From positions 1 through 64,000 of the forward strand of contig JAXLXY010000011.1 of NCBI GenBank assembly GCA_046327715.1: DNA of 64,000 nucleotides. The letters run 5' to 3'. The notes beneath the pieces are model-generated. The model saw only the letters and a list, made by a program, of their open reading frames with translations. It was not told the DNA's origin and did not search any database. A program made the translations under genes and the position numbers. Below, piece after piece: positions 1-8,800 of this stretch (position 1 is its first letter; the number at the start of each line of letters is the position of its first letter). This DNA comes from JADJOM01 sp046327715. GTDB lineage: Bacteria; Gemmatimonadota; Gemmatimonadetes; Gemmatimonadales; GWC2-71-9.

Positions 1-1439
1 TGGTAGTGGAGGTCCACCGCGCCGTCCACGGCGTCGTTGTCGAGCGCGTTCTTGACAGAGCCGGGCCAGCGCTGGTCATTGATGGAGGGCGCCACCACGC
101 GGTGCAGCCAGGCGGTGACCTGGCCGTCCCTGCTGACGCCGCCCGCCATCCGGTGCACGCTCATGGGCCGGTACCAGTCCCGCTGCATGTCGTCCTCGCG
201 GGTGAACACCAGCTGCACCGGCACGCCGGCGGCGCGGGAGACCTGGGCCGCCTCGATCAGCTCCTCGGGCAGGAAGCGGCGGCCGAACCCGCCGCCGAGC
301 AGCGTGGTGTGCACCGTCACCTGGTCGGGCTCGAGGCCCAGCACGCCGGCCACCTCCTGGCGCGCCCACTCGGGGGCCTGGTGCGGCGCCCAGATCTCGC
401 AGCGGTCGGGGCGGGTGTCGGCCACGCAGTTCATCGGCTCCATGGTGGCGTGGGCCAGCAGCGGCGCCTCGTAGTCGGCCTCGAGGGTCTTCGCCGCGGC
501 GGCGAGGGCGCCGGGGAGGTCGCCGTCGTTGCGGGCCAGGGCGCCGGCCATCCGGGCGCGGTCGTGCAGCTGGCGGGAGATCGTCGCGGAGTCGAGCTGC
601 GCGGCGGGCCCCTCGTCCCAGCGGCACTCCAGGGCCCGGCGGCCCTGCATCGCCGCCCAGGTCCCGGTGGCGATCACCGCCGCGCCACTCGGCACCTCGA
701 CCACCTGCAGCACGCCGGGCACCGCCAGCGCCTTCGCCGGGTCGTGGCCCCGCATGGTCCCGCCGAAGACCGGGCAGCGCGCGATCACCGCGTAGCGCAT
801 CCCCGGGACCGTCACGTCGAGTCCGTACCGGGCCCGGCCCGTGACCTTGTCACGGGTGTCGAGGCCCACCGGGTCGGTGCCGATGAGGCGGAACTCGGAG
901 GGGTCCTTGAGGATCACCTGCTCCGGCACCGGGAGGAGCGCGGCGCGGTTGACCAGGTCGCCGAAGGCGAACCGCCGGCCGGTGGCGGGGTGTTCCACCG
1001 CCCCGCTGCGGGCCCGGCACTCCGCCGCCGCCACGCCCCAGCGCCCCGCCGCCGCCGCGATGAGCATCTCGCGCGCCTGTGCCCCGGCCTTGCGCAGCGG
1101 CTCCCACAGCGAGCCCACGCTGCTCGAGCCGCCGGTGCCCATCTCGCCGTAGCGCGGGTGGGCGTCGGCCTGCACCACGCGCACCTTGCTCCAGTCGGCC
1201 TCGAGCTCGTCGGCCAGGATCATCGGGAGCGCGGTGCGCACCCCCTGCCCCATGTCCGACTTGGTGACCCAGACGGACACCACGCCGTCCGGCGTGATCT
1301 CGACGAACGCGCTTGGCGCGAGCGCCCGCGCCGCGGCGGGCGCGGGCATCCCCGCCAGACGGCGGGCCGGCAGGGCGGTGACCGCCAGGGCCAGGCCGCT
1401 GGCGCCCAGGAACTCGCGGCGGGAGAGGGCGGTGGTCAT
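1..1439 (-). CDS. Molybdopterin-binding large subunit, IorB/xanthine dehydrogenase family (partial, C-terminus beyond the window)
   Basis: This is the large catalytic subunit of a molybdenum hydroxylase resembling isoquinoline 1-oxidoreductase beta subunit (IorB), which oxidises N-heterocycles or aldehydes. About 479 residues are visible and the C-terminal part lies off the left edge. The N-terminus has a Tat-type motif (SRREFLG, residues 6-12) followed by a hydrophobic stretch, so export folded with its cofactor is likely. The family glycine-rich motif GGGFGRRF lies near residues 380-388. The ATG sits one base after the TGA of the upstream 2Fe-2S subunit, so the two are almost certainly co-translated. 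The substrate cannot be told from the sequence. Other CoxL-like hydroxylases are possible, but the Tat motif and the two-subunit arrangement without a separate FAD subunit favour the IorAB type. Confidence 0.88.
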   Translation of the reverse strand, partial: MTTALSRREFLGASGLALAVTALPARRLAGMPAPAAARALAPSAFVEITPDGVVSVWVTKSDMGQGVRTALPMILADELEADWSKVRVVQADAHPRYGEMGTGGSSSVGSLWEPLRKAGAQAREMLIAAAAGRWGVAAAECRARSGAVEHPATGRRFAFGDLVNRAALLPVPEQVILKDPSEFRLIGTDPVGLDTRDKVTGRARYGLDVTVPGMRYAVIARCPVFGGTMRGHDPAKALAVPGVLQVVEVPSGAAVIATGTWAAMQGRRALECRWDEGPAAQLDSATISRQLHDRARMAGALARNDGDLPGALAAAAKTLEADYEAPLLAHATMEPMNCVADTRPDRCEIWAPHQAPEWARQEVAGVLGLEPDQVTVHTTLLGGGFGRRFLPEELIEAAQVSRAAGVPVQLVFTREDDMQRDWYRPMSVHRMAGGVSRDGQVTAWLHRVVAPSINDQRWPGSVKNALDNDAVDGAVDLHY

Positions 1440-1440
1440 G

Positions 1441-1896
1441 TCAGGCCTCCTGGGCGGCGCGGTGGATGGCGGCGCGAATCCGCTGGTAGGTGCCGCAGCG
1501 GCAGATGTTGCCCGCCATGGCCGCGTCGATCTCCGCATCGGTGGGCGTGGGCGTCTGGCTGAGCAGCGCCGCCGCCTGCATGATCTGCCCCGACTGGCAG
1601 TAGCCGCACTGCGGCACCTGCTCCGCCACCCAGGCCTGCTGCAGCGGGTGGCTGCCGTCGGCCGAGAGCCCCTCGATGGTGGTGACCTTCTTCCCGGCCG
1701 CCGCGCCCACCGGCGTGGAGCAGCTGCGGATGGCCTGGCCGTCGAGGTGCACGGTGCAGGCGCCGCACTGGGCCATACCGCAGCCGTACTTGGTGCCGGT
1801 GAGCGCCAGCGTGTCGCGCAGCACCCAGAGGAGCGGGGTGTCGTCCGGCACGTCCACCGACTGGGACCGGCCGTTGAGCGTGAAGGTGATGGCCAT
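1441..1896 (-). CDS. (2Fe-2S)-binding small subunit, IorA type
   Basis: This 151-residue protein is the electron-transfer subunit of the molybdenum hydroxylase encoded just downstream. It carries two [2Fe-2S] motifs. The N-terminal plant-ferredoxin type has Cys39, Cys44, Cys47 and Cys59. The C-terminal four-helix type has Cys97, Cys100, Cys132 and Cys134 (CGYC and CRC). Length and motif order match IorA/CoxS-like subunits. The start MAITFTLNG is chosen because it begins exactly at the ferredoxin beta strand; the frame stays open further upstream, but that part reads as low-complexity sequence. The stop codon is followed after one base by the IorB start. Electrons would pass from the Mo centre through these clusters to an acceptor not encoded in the window. 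Confidence 0.92.
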   Translation of the reverse strand: MAITFTLNGRSQSVDVPDDTPLLWVLRDTLALTGTKYGCGMAQCGACTVHLDGQAIRSCSTPVGAAAGKKVTTIEGLSADGSHPLQQAWVAEQVPQCGYCQSGQIMQAAALLSQTPTPTDAEIDAAMAGNICRCGTYQRIRAAIHRAAQEA

Positions 1897-2196
1897 GGCG
1901 AGATCCGGGAGCGTGGGAGGGGGGAGGGCGGCCGGGCTGGCGCGCGAACCTGCAATGTACGGCCCGGCCCGGCCGGCGGCGAGAGGGGGTGTATCCCATG
2001 GTGCCATCGACGCTTCACGCCCGCTTCAGGGCCATGGCGCTACCATGGGAGAGGCTTGGGGCCCCGGCGATCGCGGCCGAACGGCCTCGGACCAGCCCCC
2101 GCCCGCCCCGCGGCCTCGCGCCATGTCAGGTTTTGCTGCAGCTTGCCCCAATGCCCCGACAGTCCACGGAGCCTCCCCGCGGCCCCCGAGCCCGTC
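1897..2196. other. Intergenic region between divergent genes, with an inverted repeat
   Basis: This 300-base spacer separates the leftward iorA-like gene from the rightward hybrid kinase, so it should hold both promoters. The visible structure is a 9-bp inverted repeat, TCCCATGGT at 1994-2002 and ACCATGGGA at 2042-2050, separated by 39 bases. Each arm contains the palindrome CCATGG. No convincing -35/-10 pair or conserved small ORF could be recognised. Confidence 0.4.
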
Positions 2197-5100
2197 ATGA
2201 CCAGCCGCAAGCGCCCGTCCACCCCCCGTCACGCTAGACAGCACTCCGACCTCGCCCGGAGCAACCGCGCCCTGCGGATGCTGAGCGACTCCAACCAGGC
2301 GCTGATCCGCGCCGGGGATGAGCAGGAGCTGCTGGACGCGGTCTGCCGGATCGCGGTCGAGCGGGGCGGCTACCGCATGGCCTGGATCGGCTTCGCCGAC
2401 CGGACGCCCGGGAGCCAGGTGCGCCCCGTCGCCCACGCCGGCGTGGACGCCGGCTACCTCGCCACGGCGGGGATCACCTGGGGTGAGGGCGTGGCCGAGG
2501 GCGGTCCGGCCTCCCGGGCCATCGTCACCGGCGAGGTGAGCATCGCGCGCGACATCGCCGCGGACCCGGCATTCGGCCCCCGGCGGGAGGCGGCCGGCGC
2601 CCGCGGCTATCGCTCCGCCATCGCGCTGCCGCTCCGCGCCGAGGCGGGGGTCCTGGGCGTGCTCAAGGTCTACTCGGCCGAGCCGGATGCGTTCGATGCG
2701 GACGAGGTGGCCATCCTGGAGGAACTGGCCGGCGATGTCGCGTACGGCGTCGCCGCGCTCCGCACCCGTGCGGCGGCGGCCCGGGCCACCGCGGCGCTGC
2801 GCGAGAGCAACCGGCAGCTCGAGACCTCGCAGCGGGTGGGCCACCTGGGCTCCTGGTATCGCGACCTCGACGCGGGCCTCATCGAGATGTCCGCCGAGAG
2901 TTACCGGATCTTCGGGCTGCCGCCGGTGGCCGGCCCAAGGCCGCTGGCGGACTGGCACGCGCAGTGGGTGGGGCTGGTCCACCCGGACGACCAGCAGCGC
3001 ATGGTGGCGGTCTACGAGGAGGCCCTGCGGGGCGGCCGCCCGTACGACGTGGAGTACCGGGTGATCCGGCCCGATGGCGAGGTCCGGGATATCCACAGCC
3101 TGGCGGAAGTGGAGCGCGATGCGGGCGGGCGTCCCCACCGGGTGTACGGCACGATGCAGGACATCACCGAGCGGAAGCAGGCGGAGGCGTCCGCCCGGGC
3201 CGCCGAGCGCCGCCTCGGCACCCTGATGGAGAACTTCCCCGACCTGGTGAGCCGGTTCGACACCGAGGGGCGCTTCCGGTACCTGAGCCCGTCGATCGCC
3301 CGCACCACCGGATCCCGGCCCCAGGACATCCTTGGCCGTACCCCGCTCGAGCTCGGGCTGTGCGAGTGCCCCGAGGAGACCGAGGCGCTGCAGGCGAGCC
3401 TCGGGCGGGTGGCCGCGACCGGCCGGCCGGAGCGCCTCGAGGTGCACTTCCGCCACCCGGAGGGGCCGCTGCCGTTCGAGGTGCGGCACATCGCGGAACG
3501 GGACGAGACGGGGAGGGTGGTGAGCATCCTCGGCATCGCCACCAATCTCTCCTCCCGGAAGGCCGCGGAGCGGCAGCTCTACCTCCTCAACTTTGCCCTC
3601 GACCACATCCTGGAGGGGATCTACCTGATGGAGGGCCTCTCGCCCCGGTTCAGCTACGTCAACCAGGGCGCGGCGCTCGCGCTGGGGTACACCCGCGAGG
3701 AGCTGACGGGGGGGATGGGCGTCTGTGACATCGATCCCGCGATGACCCGGCCGCAGTGGGACGAGCTGGCGCCGCGCATCCGCCAGGCCCGGCAGGCCGC
3801 CATGGAGAGCACCCATCGCGCCCGCGATGGCCGGATCATCCCGATCGAGGTGACCGGCAACTACTTCGAGTTCGAGGGCCGCGAGTACAACATGGCCATC
3901 GTGCGCGACATCTCGGAGCGCAAGGCCGCCGAGGCCGAGGTGCGGTCGCGGGAGCGGAGCCTCCGCACGCTGGTCGAGAACACCCCGGACCTCCTGGTCC
4001 GCTGGGACCGGAACCTCAACCGGCTCTTCGCCAACCCGGCCTTTGCCGAGGCCCTGGGGCGGCCCGTGGACGACCTGCTCGCCGGTGGGTTCGGCTCGGG
4101 GCACCACCCGGAAGCCGCCCCGGCCCTCGCCAGTGTCGCCGAGGCGATCCGGGAGGTCTTCGCGACCGGCGAAGCGCGGACGGTGGAGCATCCCCTGCAC
4201 ACCATCCAGGGGCCCCGCCTGGTCCAGCTCCGGCTCGCGCCCGAGCGGGATGACCAGGGGCAGGTGGCCACCGTGCTCGGCATCGCGCGCGACATCACCG
4301 CGCTCAAGGAGACCGAGCGGCAGTTGCGGGCGCTGGCCGAGCACTCGCCCGACATCATCCTGCGGTTCGATCGCGAGGGCCGGTACCTGTTCGCCAACAG
4401 CGCGCTGGAGCGCATCACCGGGGTGCCGGTGACCCAGCACCTGGGGCAGCGGATCGGCGCGGTGACCGGCCAGGGGAGCGAAGAGCTGTATCGCTCCCTC
4501 CGGCAGGTCATCGCCGACGCCGTCGCCGCCGGCACACCGGTGGAGACGGAGGTGACCCTACCGCTGCCCGATGGCGCGCACGACTTCAACGTGCGGCTGA
4601 TCCCCGAACCCGACGAGCGCGGCGCGATCGCCACGGTGCTGGCGGTGGCACGCGACATCACCGCGCAGAACCGGGCCGAGGCCGACTTCCGGGCCAGCGA
4701 ACAACGCTTCCGCCAGGTGACCGAGACCATCGACGAGGTCTTCTGGCTGGCCGACGCCGCGACCCGGGAGTTCGTGTACGTCAGCCCCGCCTACAGCCGC
4801 GTGTTCGGCCGCTCCTGCGAGAGCCTGTACGCCGCCCCGCGCTCCTGGCTCGACCTGGTGCACTCCGATGACCTGCCCCGGGTGACGGCGGCGCTGCCCG
4901 AGCAGCCGTCCGGCGGCTATGACCTGGAGTACCGGATCCTGCGCGACGGGGCGGTGGCCTGGATCCACGATCGCGCGTTCCCGATCCGCGACGCGACCGG
5001 CCGGGTGTACCGGATCGCCGGGGTGGCCGAGGACATCACCGTCCGGCACCGCCTGGAGGAGCAGCTGCGGCAGTCGCAGAAGATGGAAGCGGTGGGGCAG

Positions 5101-6213
5101 CTGGCCGGGGGCATCGCGCACGACTTCAACAACATGCTCGCGGTCATCCAGATGCAGTCCACCCTGCTGGTGGAGGGCACCGCCGACCCGGCGGAGGTTC
5201 GCGAGGGGCTCCGGGAGGTCCTGGCGGTGACCGAGCGCGCGGCCCACCTCACCCGGCAGCTGCTGACCTTCAGCCGCCGCCAGGTGAGCCGCCCGGTCCC
5301 GCTCGACCTCGGCGAGGCCCTCGGCAACACCACCAAGCTGCTCCGCCGGGTGCTCGGCGAGGACGTGAGCCTGGAGACCCGCTTCGCGCCCGCGCTGCCG
5401 CTGATCGAGGCCGACCCCGGCATGATGGAGCAGGTCCTGATGAACCTGGCCATCAATGCGCGGGACGCGATGCCGACGGGCGGCCTGCTCACGGTGCACC
5501 TCGAGGCGGTCACCGTCGATGCCGACCTCGCCGGGCTGCACCCCGGCGGCAGCCCCGGCCCCCACGTCTGCCTCACCGTCACCGACACCGGGTGCGGCAT
5601 CCCGCCGGAGGCCATTCCGAGGATCTTCGAGCCCTTCTTCACCACCAAGGAGGTGGGGAAGGGCACCGGGCTGGGCCTGGCCACGGTCTTCGGGATCGTG
5701 CAGCAGCACCACGGCTGGATCACGGTGGAAAGCGCGGTCGGGGCCGGCACGACCTTCCGGGCCTACTTCCCGGCGCTCCGGACGGCGGGGACGCCGGCGG
5801 AACGCCCCACCCCGCCGCCGGTGGTGCGGGGGGGCCACGAGACGATCCTGCTGGTGGAGGACGAGCCCGCGGTGCGCGCCATCAGCCGGACTGCCCTCGA
5901 GCACTACGGCTACCGGGTGCTGGAGGCCGAGTCGGCCGCGCAGGCGATCACCGTGTGGGAGGCGCAGGGTGGCGTCGTGGACCTGCTGCTCACCGACCTG
6001 ATCATGCCGGGGGGGCGTTCGGGGCGGGAGCTGGCCGCGGACCTGGTGGCGCGGTCGGCCACGCTGCGGGTGCTCTACTCCAGCGGGTACAGCCCGGACA
6101 TCGTGGATCGGCTGCTCCCGCTCGACCCGGGACGGCGGCTGCTGCAGAAGCCGTACTCCGCCGCCGAGCTCGCGCTGGCGGTGCGACGATGCCTCGATGC
6201 GCCGCGCGCCTAG
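2197..6213 (+). CDS. Hybrid sensor histidine kinase: GAF, six PAS, HisKA-HATPase, receiver
   Basis: This is a 1338-residue cytoplasmic-type hybrid histidine kinase; no membrane segment is apparent. Domains in order: a GAF domain (about 45-190), six PAS/PAC units (about 205-330, 343-455, 462-575, 588-700, 710-825 and 832-950), a HisKA domain with phospho-acceptor His975 in AGGIAHDFNN, an HATPase_c domain (about 1070-1190, with EPFFTTK and GTGLGLA boxes), and a C-terminal receiver with predicted phospho-acceptor Asp1267 in LLTDLIMPG. The start MTSRKRPS is the first plausible ATG before the coiled leader into the GAF domain; the frame remains open far upstream but has no protein-like sequence there. 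No response regulator adjoins it, so phosphotransfer presumably goes through its own receiver to an unlinked partner. The ligands are unknown. Confidence 0.9.
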   Translation: MTSRKRPSTPRHARQHSDLARSNRALRMLSDSNQALIRAGDEQELLDAVCRIAVERGGYRMAWIGFADRTPGSQVRPVAHAGVDAGYLATAGITWGEGVAEGGPASRAIVTGEVSIARDIAADPAFGPRREAAGARGYRSAIALPLRAEAGVLGVLKVYSAEPDAFDADEVAILEELAGDVAYGVAALRTRAAAARATAALRESNRQLETSQRVGHLGSWYRDLDAGLIEMSAESYRIFGLPPVAGPRPLADWHAQWVGLVHPDDQQRMVAVYEEALRGGRPYDVEYRVIRPDGEVRDIHSLAEVERDAGGRPHRVYGTMQDITERKQAEASARAAERRLGTLMENFPDLVSRFDTEGRFRYLSPSIARTTGSRPQDILGRTPLELGLCECPEETEALQASLGRVAATGRPERLEVHFRHPEGPLPFEVRHIAERDETGRVVSILGIATNLSSRKAAERQLYLLNFALDHILEGIYLMEGLSPRFSYVNQGAALALGYTREELTGGMGVCDIDPAMTRPQWDELAPRIRQARQAAMESTHRARDGRIIPIEVTGNYFEFEGREYNMAIVRDISERKAAEAEVRSRERSLRTLVENTPDLLVRWDRNLNRLFANPAFAEALGRPVDDLLAGGFGSGHHPEAAPALASVAEAIREVFATGEARTVEHPLHTIQGPRLVQLRLAPERDDQGQVATVLGIARDITALKETERQLRALAEHSPDIILRFDREGRYLFANSALERITGVPVTQHLGQRIGAVTGQGSEELYRSLRQVIADAVAAGTPVETEVTLPLPDGAHDFNVRLIPEPDERGAIATVLAVARDITAQNRAEADFRASEQRFRQVTETIDEVFWLADAATREFVYVSPAYSRVFGRSCESLYAAPRSWLDLVHSDDLPRVTAALPEQPSGGYDLEYRILRDGAVAWIHDRAFPIRDATGRVYRIAGVAEDITVRHRLEEQLRQSQKMEAVGQLAGGIAHDFNNMLAVIQMQSTLLVEGTADPAEVREGLREVLAVTERAAHLTRQLLTFSRRQVSRPVPLDLGEALGNTTKLLRRVLGEDVSLETRFAPALPLIEADPGMMEQVLMNLAINARDAMPTGGLLTVHLEAVTVDADLAGLHPGGSPGPHVCLTVTDTGCGIPPEAIPRIFEPFFTTKEVGKGTGLGLATVFGIVQQHHGWITVESAVGAGTTFRAYFPALRTAGTPAERPTPPPVVRGGHETILLVEDEPAVRAISRTALEHYGYRVLEAESAAQAITVWEAQGGVVDLLLTDLIMPGGRSGRELAADLVARSATLRVLYSSGYSPDIVDRLLPLDPGRRLLQKPYSAAELALAVRRCLDAPRA

Positions 6214-6219
6214 GCCGCC

Positions 6220-6981
6220 CTACCGCTGCCCCTGCCGGCGCCACAGACGGCGGCGGAGCTGCAGGTCCTCCAGCAGCGGGCGCGCGGCGAGCAGGCCGAG
6301 CAGCAGCGCCAGCGGGAGCGTGGCGCCATACCCGAACCGCTTGAAGCCGAACGCGCCGCTCACCCCGCCCACGAAGAAGCAGGCGAGCAGCAGGACGTGC
6401 ACCCGGAGCCTGGCCCGGTTGGCCAGCACCGGCGCCGCCACGGGGAGGCGGTTGAGGTAGAGGAGCTTCCCCAGTTCGATCCCCATGTCGGTCACCAGGC
6501 CCGTGACGTGCGTGGTGCGGATCTCGGCGCGCGAGACCTTGGTGATCACCGCGTTCTGCAGCCCCATCAGGAAGCAGAGCAGCACCACCGTGGCGGGCAC
6601 GAGCACGGCGGTGCGCTGGGTCAGGGTGCCGCCGATCAGCCCGAAGACCAGCAGCAGGGACGCCTCGAGCAGCAGCGGGAGCGCGTAGAGGCTGCGCAGC
6701 CGCCGCCGGCGGGCCCAGTTGATGGCGATGGTGGTGGTGATGGCGCCCACCAGGAAGGCCAGGAGCGCGGCGAAGCCACCCGCCGCCAGCCCCACCTGGC
6801 CCAGCGCCAGGTCGTCGGCCATCGAGGAGACGATGCCGGTCATGTGGGAGGTGTAGCGCCCGACGGCCAGGAACCCGCCGGCGTTGGTGGCGCCGGCCAC
6901 GAAGGCCAGCGCGGCACCGAGGCGGCGGTTGGTGGCGGCGGTGCGGTCGGGATCGGCGAGGTCGCGGACGAGAGGCAGCAT
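6220..6981 (-). CDS. DUF1275 (YoaK-like) integral membrane protein
   Basis: This 253-residue multi-spanning membrane protein belongs to the DUF1275/YoaK family, whose function is unsettled. The family signature is clear near the N-terminus: GATNAGGFLAVGRYTSHMTG, followed by about six hydrophobic segments and a basic C-terminus. The ATG at 6981 is preferred over open upstream sequence because a -10-like TACACT ends five bases before it and the upstream translation is not protein-like. The stop lies six bases from the convergent hybrid kinase stop. It is a single-gene unit, with the DUF4286 gene starting afresh upstream. Confidence 0.88.
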   Translation of the reverse strand: MLPLVRDLADPDRTAATNRRLGAALAFVAGATNAGGFLAVGRYTSHMTGIVSSMADDLALGQVGLAAGGFAALLAFLVGAITTTIAINWARRRRLRSLYALPLLLEASLLLVFGLIGGTLTQRTAVLVPATVVLLCFLMGLQNAVITKVSRAEIRTTHVTGLVTDMGIELGKLLYLNRLPVAAPVLANRARLRVHVLLLACFFVGGVSGAFGFKRFGYGATLPLALLLGLLAARPLLEDLQLRRRLWRRQGQR

Positions 6982-6986
6982 GCCGA

Positions 6987-6992
6987 AGTGTA
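6987..6992 (-). promoter_or_regulatory. -10 element for a leaderless DUF1275 transcript
   Basis: TACACT on the minus strand ends five bases before the ATG at 6981. This spacing places the transcription start at or next to the start codon. See the finding on leaderless genes. No strong -35 is visible. Confidence 0.45.
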
Positions 6993-7009
6993 ATGCGGTC
7001 GCCGCGCGG

Positions 7010-7315
7010 CTAGCCCGCCCGGGTCCAGCGCTTCTCCTCCTGCCACACCGCCCGCGAGAAGACGATCCCACGGGGGAAGTGCACCGCGAACTCCTCGCGC
7101 AGCCGCGCGGTGTGGTCACGGAGGTAGGTGTCGACCATGGCCTGCGAGGCGGCCTGGTAGCGGGCCCGGAAGGTGGTGGCGTCGGCCCGCTCGAACACCG
7201 CGCCCGTGAAGCACCCGGTGGCCAGCACGTCGGCGATGTGGCGCGCCCGCATGTACGTCGCGTAGGCCTCGACCAGCGACGGTTCCACCACCGCGGTCAC
7301 CTCATACGTCACCAT
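7010..7315 (-). CDS. DUF4286 family small protein
   Basis: This 101-residue protein matches the DUF4286 family: it opens with the typical MVTYEVTAVVEPSLVEAY strand-helix, has a central HIADVLATGCFTGA segment, and ends with a helical DTYLRDHTARLREEF region. The family has a ferredoxin-like alpha/beta fold and no established reaction. There is no signal peptide, so it is cytosolic. It lies on the same strand as the small membrane protein upstream (32 bases apart) and could be cotranscribed with it. Nothing in the context assigns a role. Confidence 0.82.
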   Translation of the reverse strand: MVTYEVTAVVEPSLVEAYATYMRARHIADVLATGCFTGAVFERADATTFRARYQAASQAMVDTYLRDHTARLREEFAVHFPRGIVFSRAVWQEEKRWTRAG

Positions 7316-7346
7316 GGCGTCTCCTGGCGGGGGTGGCGGCCGGGGC

Positions 7347-7784
7347 TCAGGACGGGCCGGGGCCGGCCGCGGGCGGTCCGCCGCGCCTGAGCGAGGCGAG
7401 CAGCAGGGCGCCGAGGTTGAGCCCGGCCAGGCCCGCGCCGACCTGGATGAGGGTCTTCGCGGTGCGGCGCAGGATGCTGAGCCGGTCGATGCCCACGATC
7501 ACCAGTCCCGCCTTGGTGGTGAGCAGCGTCGCGGCCACCGAGAAGATCACCAGCTGCAGCAGGAGCAGCGGCCGGGATCCCAGCCCCGCGTAGATCCAGT
7601 AGAGGGCCAGCCCCACCAGCAGCCAGGCGAGGAGGCCGGTGCGGGTGGTCTGCCCCAGCGGGAGGTCGCGCAGGATCGGGACCACCACCAGCGCGAGGGC
7701 CAGCAGCATCACGGCCAGGCGTACCGTCCCCGCGAGCGACGGCGCGGGGACGAGGACGGGCTCCGGGACGGATGGTTGGGTCAT
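7347..7784 (-). CDS. Small integral membrane protein, unrecognised
   Basis: This 145-residue protein is not assigned to a family. After a polar, proline-rich N-terminus of about 18 residues come four hydrophobic stretches (about 20-40, 48-66, 73-90 and 112-130) with few charged residues, consistent with a four-helix inner-membrane protein. The segment between helices three and four contains basic residues (DRLSILRRTAKT), suggesting a cytoplasmic loop. It is followed 13 bases from the end of the upstream ChaN-like gene and precedes DUF4286 on the same strand, so the three may form one unit. Confidence 0.7.
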   Translation of the reverse strand: MTQPSVPEPVLVPAPSLAGTVRLAVMLLALALVVVPILRDLPLGQTTRTGLLAWLLVGLALYWIYAGLGSRPLLLLQLVIFSVAATLLTTKAGLVIVGIDRLSILRRTAKTLIQVGAGLAGLNLGALLLASLRRGGPPAAGPGPS

Positions 7785-7797
7785 GCGGCCTCCCGGC

Positions 7798-8706
7798 TCA
7801 CAGGCTGGCGCACGGGTCTTCGCGCGCGGCGGGCGGGGTGACGATCAGCACCTGGTACTGCCGGGCCGCCTCCGGCCCCGGCACCGCGGCCTCGGTGCCC
7901 CGCTCCACCACGCCCACGATCAGCAGCGACTTCCCCGGCGCCACCCGCCGCAGCATGCGGGGTACCGCCATGTCGGCGCGTACGTGGCCGTCGCCGGCGA
8001 TGAGCCAGGCCGGCCCGCCACCCTTCGCGGCGTTGAGCAGGGCCTCGGCCATCGAGGCATCGCGCAGCTCCTGCGCGGCGCGCATCCCCGGCACCATCTC
8101 CGCGGGGAGCTTCCCGCAGTGGCCCTCGAACAGCTCCCGGTCGATCGCGGCCCGCGCCACGCTGTCGAGCGGGGCCTGCTCGATGATCGCCCGGAGCTCG
8201 GGCGGCGCCGCCGCCGAACCACCGCGCACCACCGCGCGCAGCGTCTCGCGCGAGAGCCCGCTCCCCCACACCCCCTGCCCGCTCGCGAGCGCCGCCTGGA
8301 CCACCGGCTCGTGCAGCGGCCACTTCCAGTTCTTGCGGTCGAACCCGTACTGGTCGAGCCACGCGTCGTCCGCGGTCCCCCCCGCCGGCGGCGGGATCGG
8401 GCCCGTGGTGCGGGCAAACTGCTCGAACACCACCGCCGGGTGGCGGCCGGCCGCGCTGAGCAGCGCGCCCCGCACCTGGTGGTGGGCGATGTTGTCATGG
8501 ATCTCGCCGAGCAGCACGAAGTCGGCGGCGCGGGCCCGGCGGACGAGTTCGGCCGGGGCGATCGGGGCGCCGGTCGCGGCGTCGAGCACCACGGTGGAGT
8601 CGGGCAGGGTGAGCGCGGCGGCGGGCGCCACCGGCGCCCCCGCAGGAGTGGGGCCGCCGCAGGCGGCAAGCAGGAGGGCCGGGGCCCACAGCAGGGCGTT
8701 TCGCAT
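7798..8706 (-). CDS. ChaN/DUF399-family lipoprotein
   Basis: This 302-residue lipoprotein has a short signal sequence and lipobox LLAAC with Cys16. The mature part shows the ChaN-family core, VLLGEIHDNIAHHQ (near residue 66), and a later AWLIAGDGHVRADMA segment carrying the second conserved His. ChaN-type proteins are haem-binding or EreA-like lipoproteins tied to iron uptake, anchored at the membrane facing the periplasm. No TonB receptor or siderophore genes adjoin, so the iron role is carried over from the family only. The start is supported by a -10 hexamer ending six bases upstream. Confidence 0.82.
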   Translation of the reverse strand: MRNALLWAPALLLAACGGPTPAGAPVAPAAALTLPDSTVVLDAATGAPIAPAELVRRARAADFVLLGEIHDNIAHHQVRGALLSAAGRHPAVVFEQFARTTGPIPPPAGGTADDAWLDQYGFDRKNWKWPLHEPVVQAALASGQGVWGSGLSRETLRAVVRGGSAAAPPELRAIIEQAPLDSVARAAIDRELFEGHCGKLPAEMVPGMRAAQELRDASMAEALLNAAKGGGPAWLIAGDGHVRADMAVPRMLRRVAPGKSLLIVGVVERGTEAAVPGPEAARQYQVLIVTPPAAREDPCASL

Positions 8707-8712
8707 GGGCGA

Positions 8713-8718
8713 AGGTTA
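8713..8718 (-). promoter_or_regulatory. -10 element for a leaderless ChaN-like transcript
   Basis: TAACCT on the minus strand is followed by TCGCCC and then the ATG at 8706, a six-base spacer. The same string GTAACCTTCGCC recurs upstream of the diguanylate cyclase gene (about 14038-14049), where the leader would be about 44 bases. A TTTTGC at 8738-8743 could act as a poor -35. Confidence 0.5.
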
Positions 8719-8785
8719 CGGCCCCGCCCGCCCCGGCGCAAAACCGGACCGACACCCGCGACTCGTCCACTCCGGCCAACCGCGG

Positions 8786-8791
8786 TAGGTT
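8786..8791 (+). promoter_or_regulatory. -10-like element before the 594-residue membrane-anchored protein
   Basis: TAGGTT lies nine bases before the ATG at 8801. No Shine-Dalgarno sequence is present between them, so a leaderless or near-leaderless transcript is likely. The 94-base divergent spacer also carries the ChaN-like promoter. Confidence 0.35.
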
Positions 8792-8800
8792 CCCTCCCTT

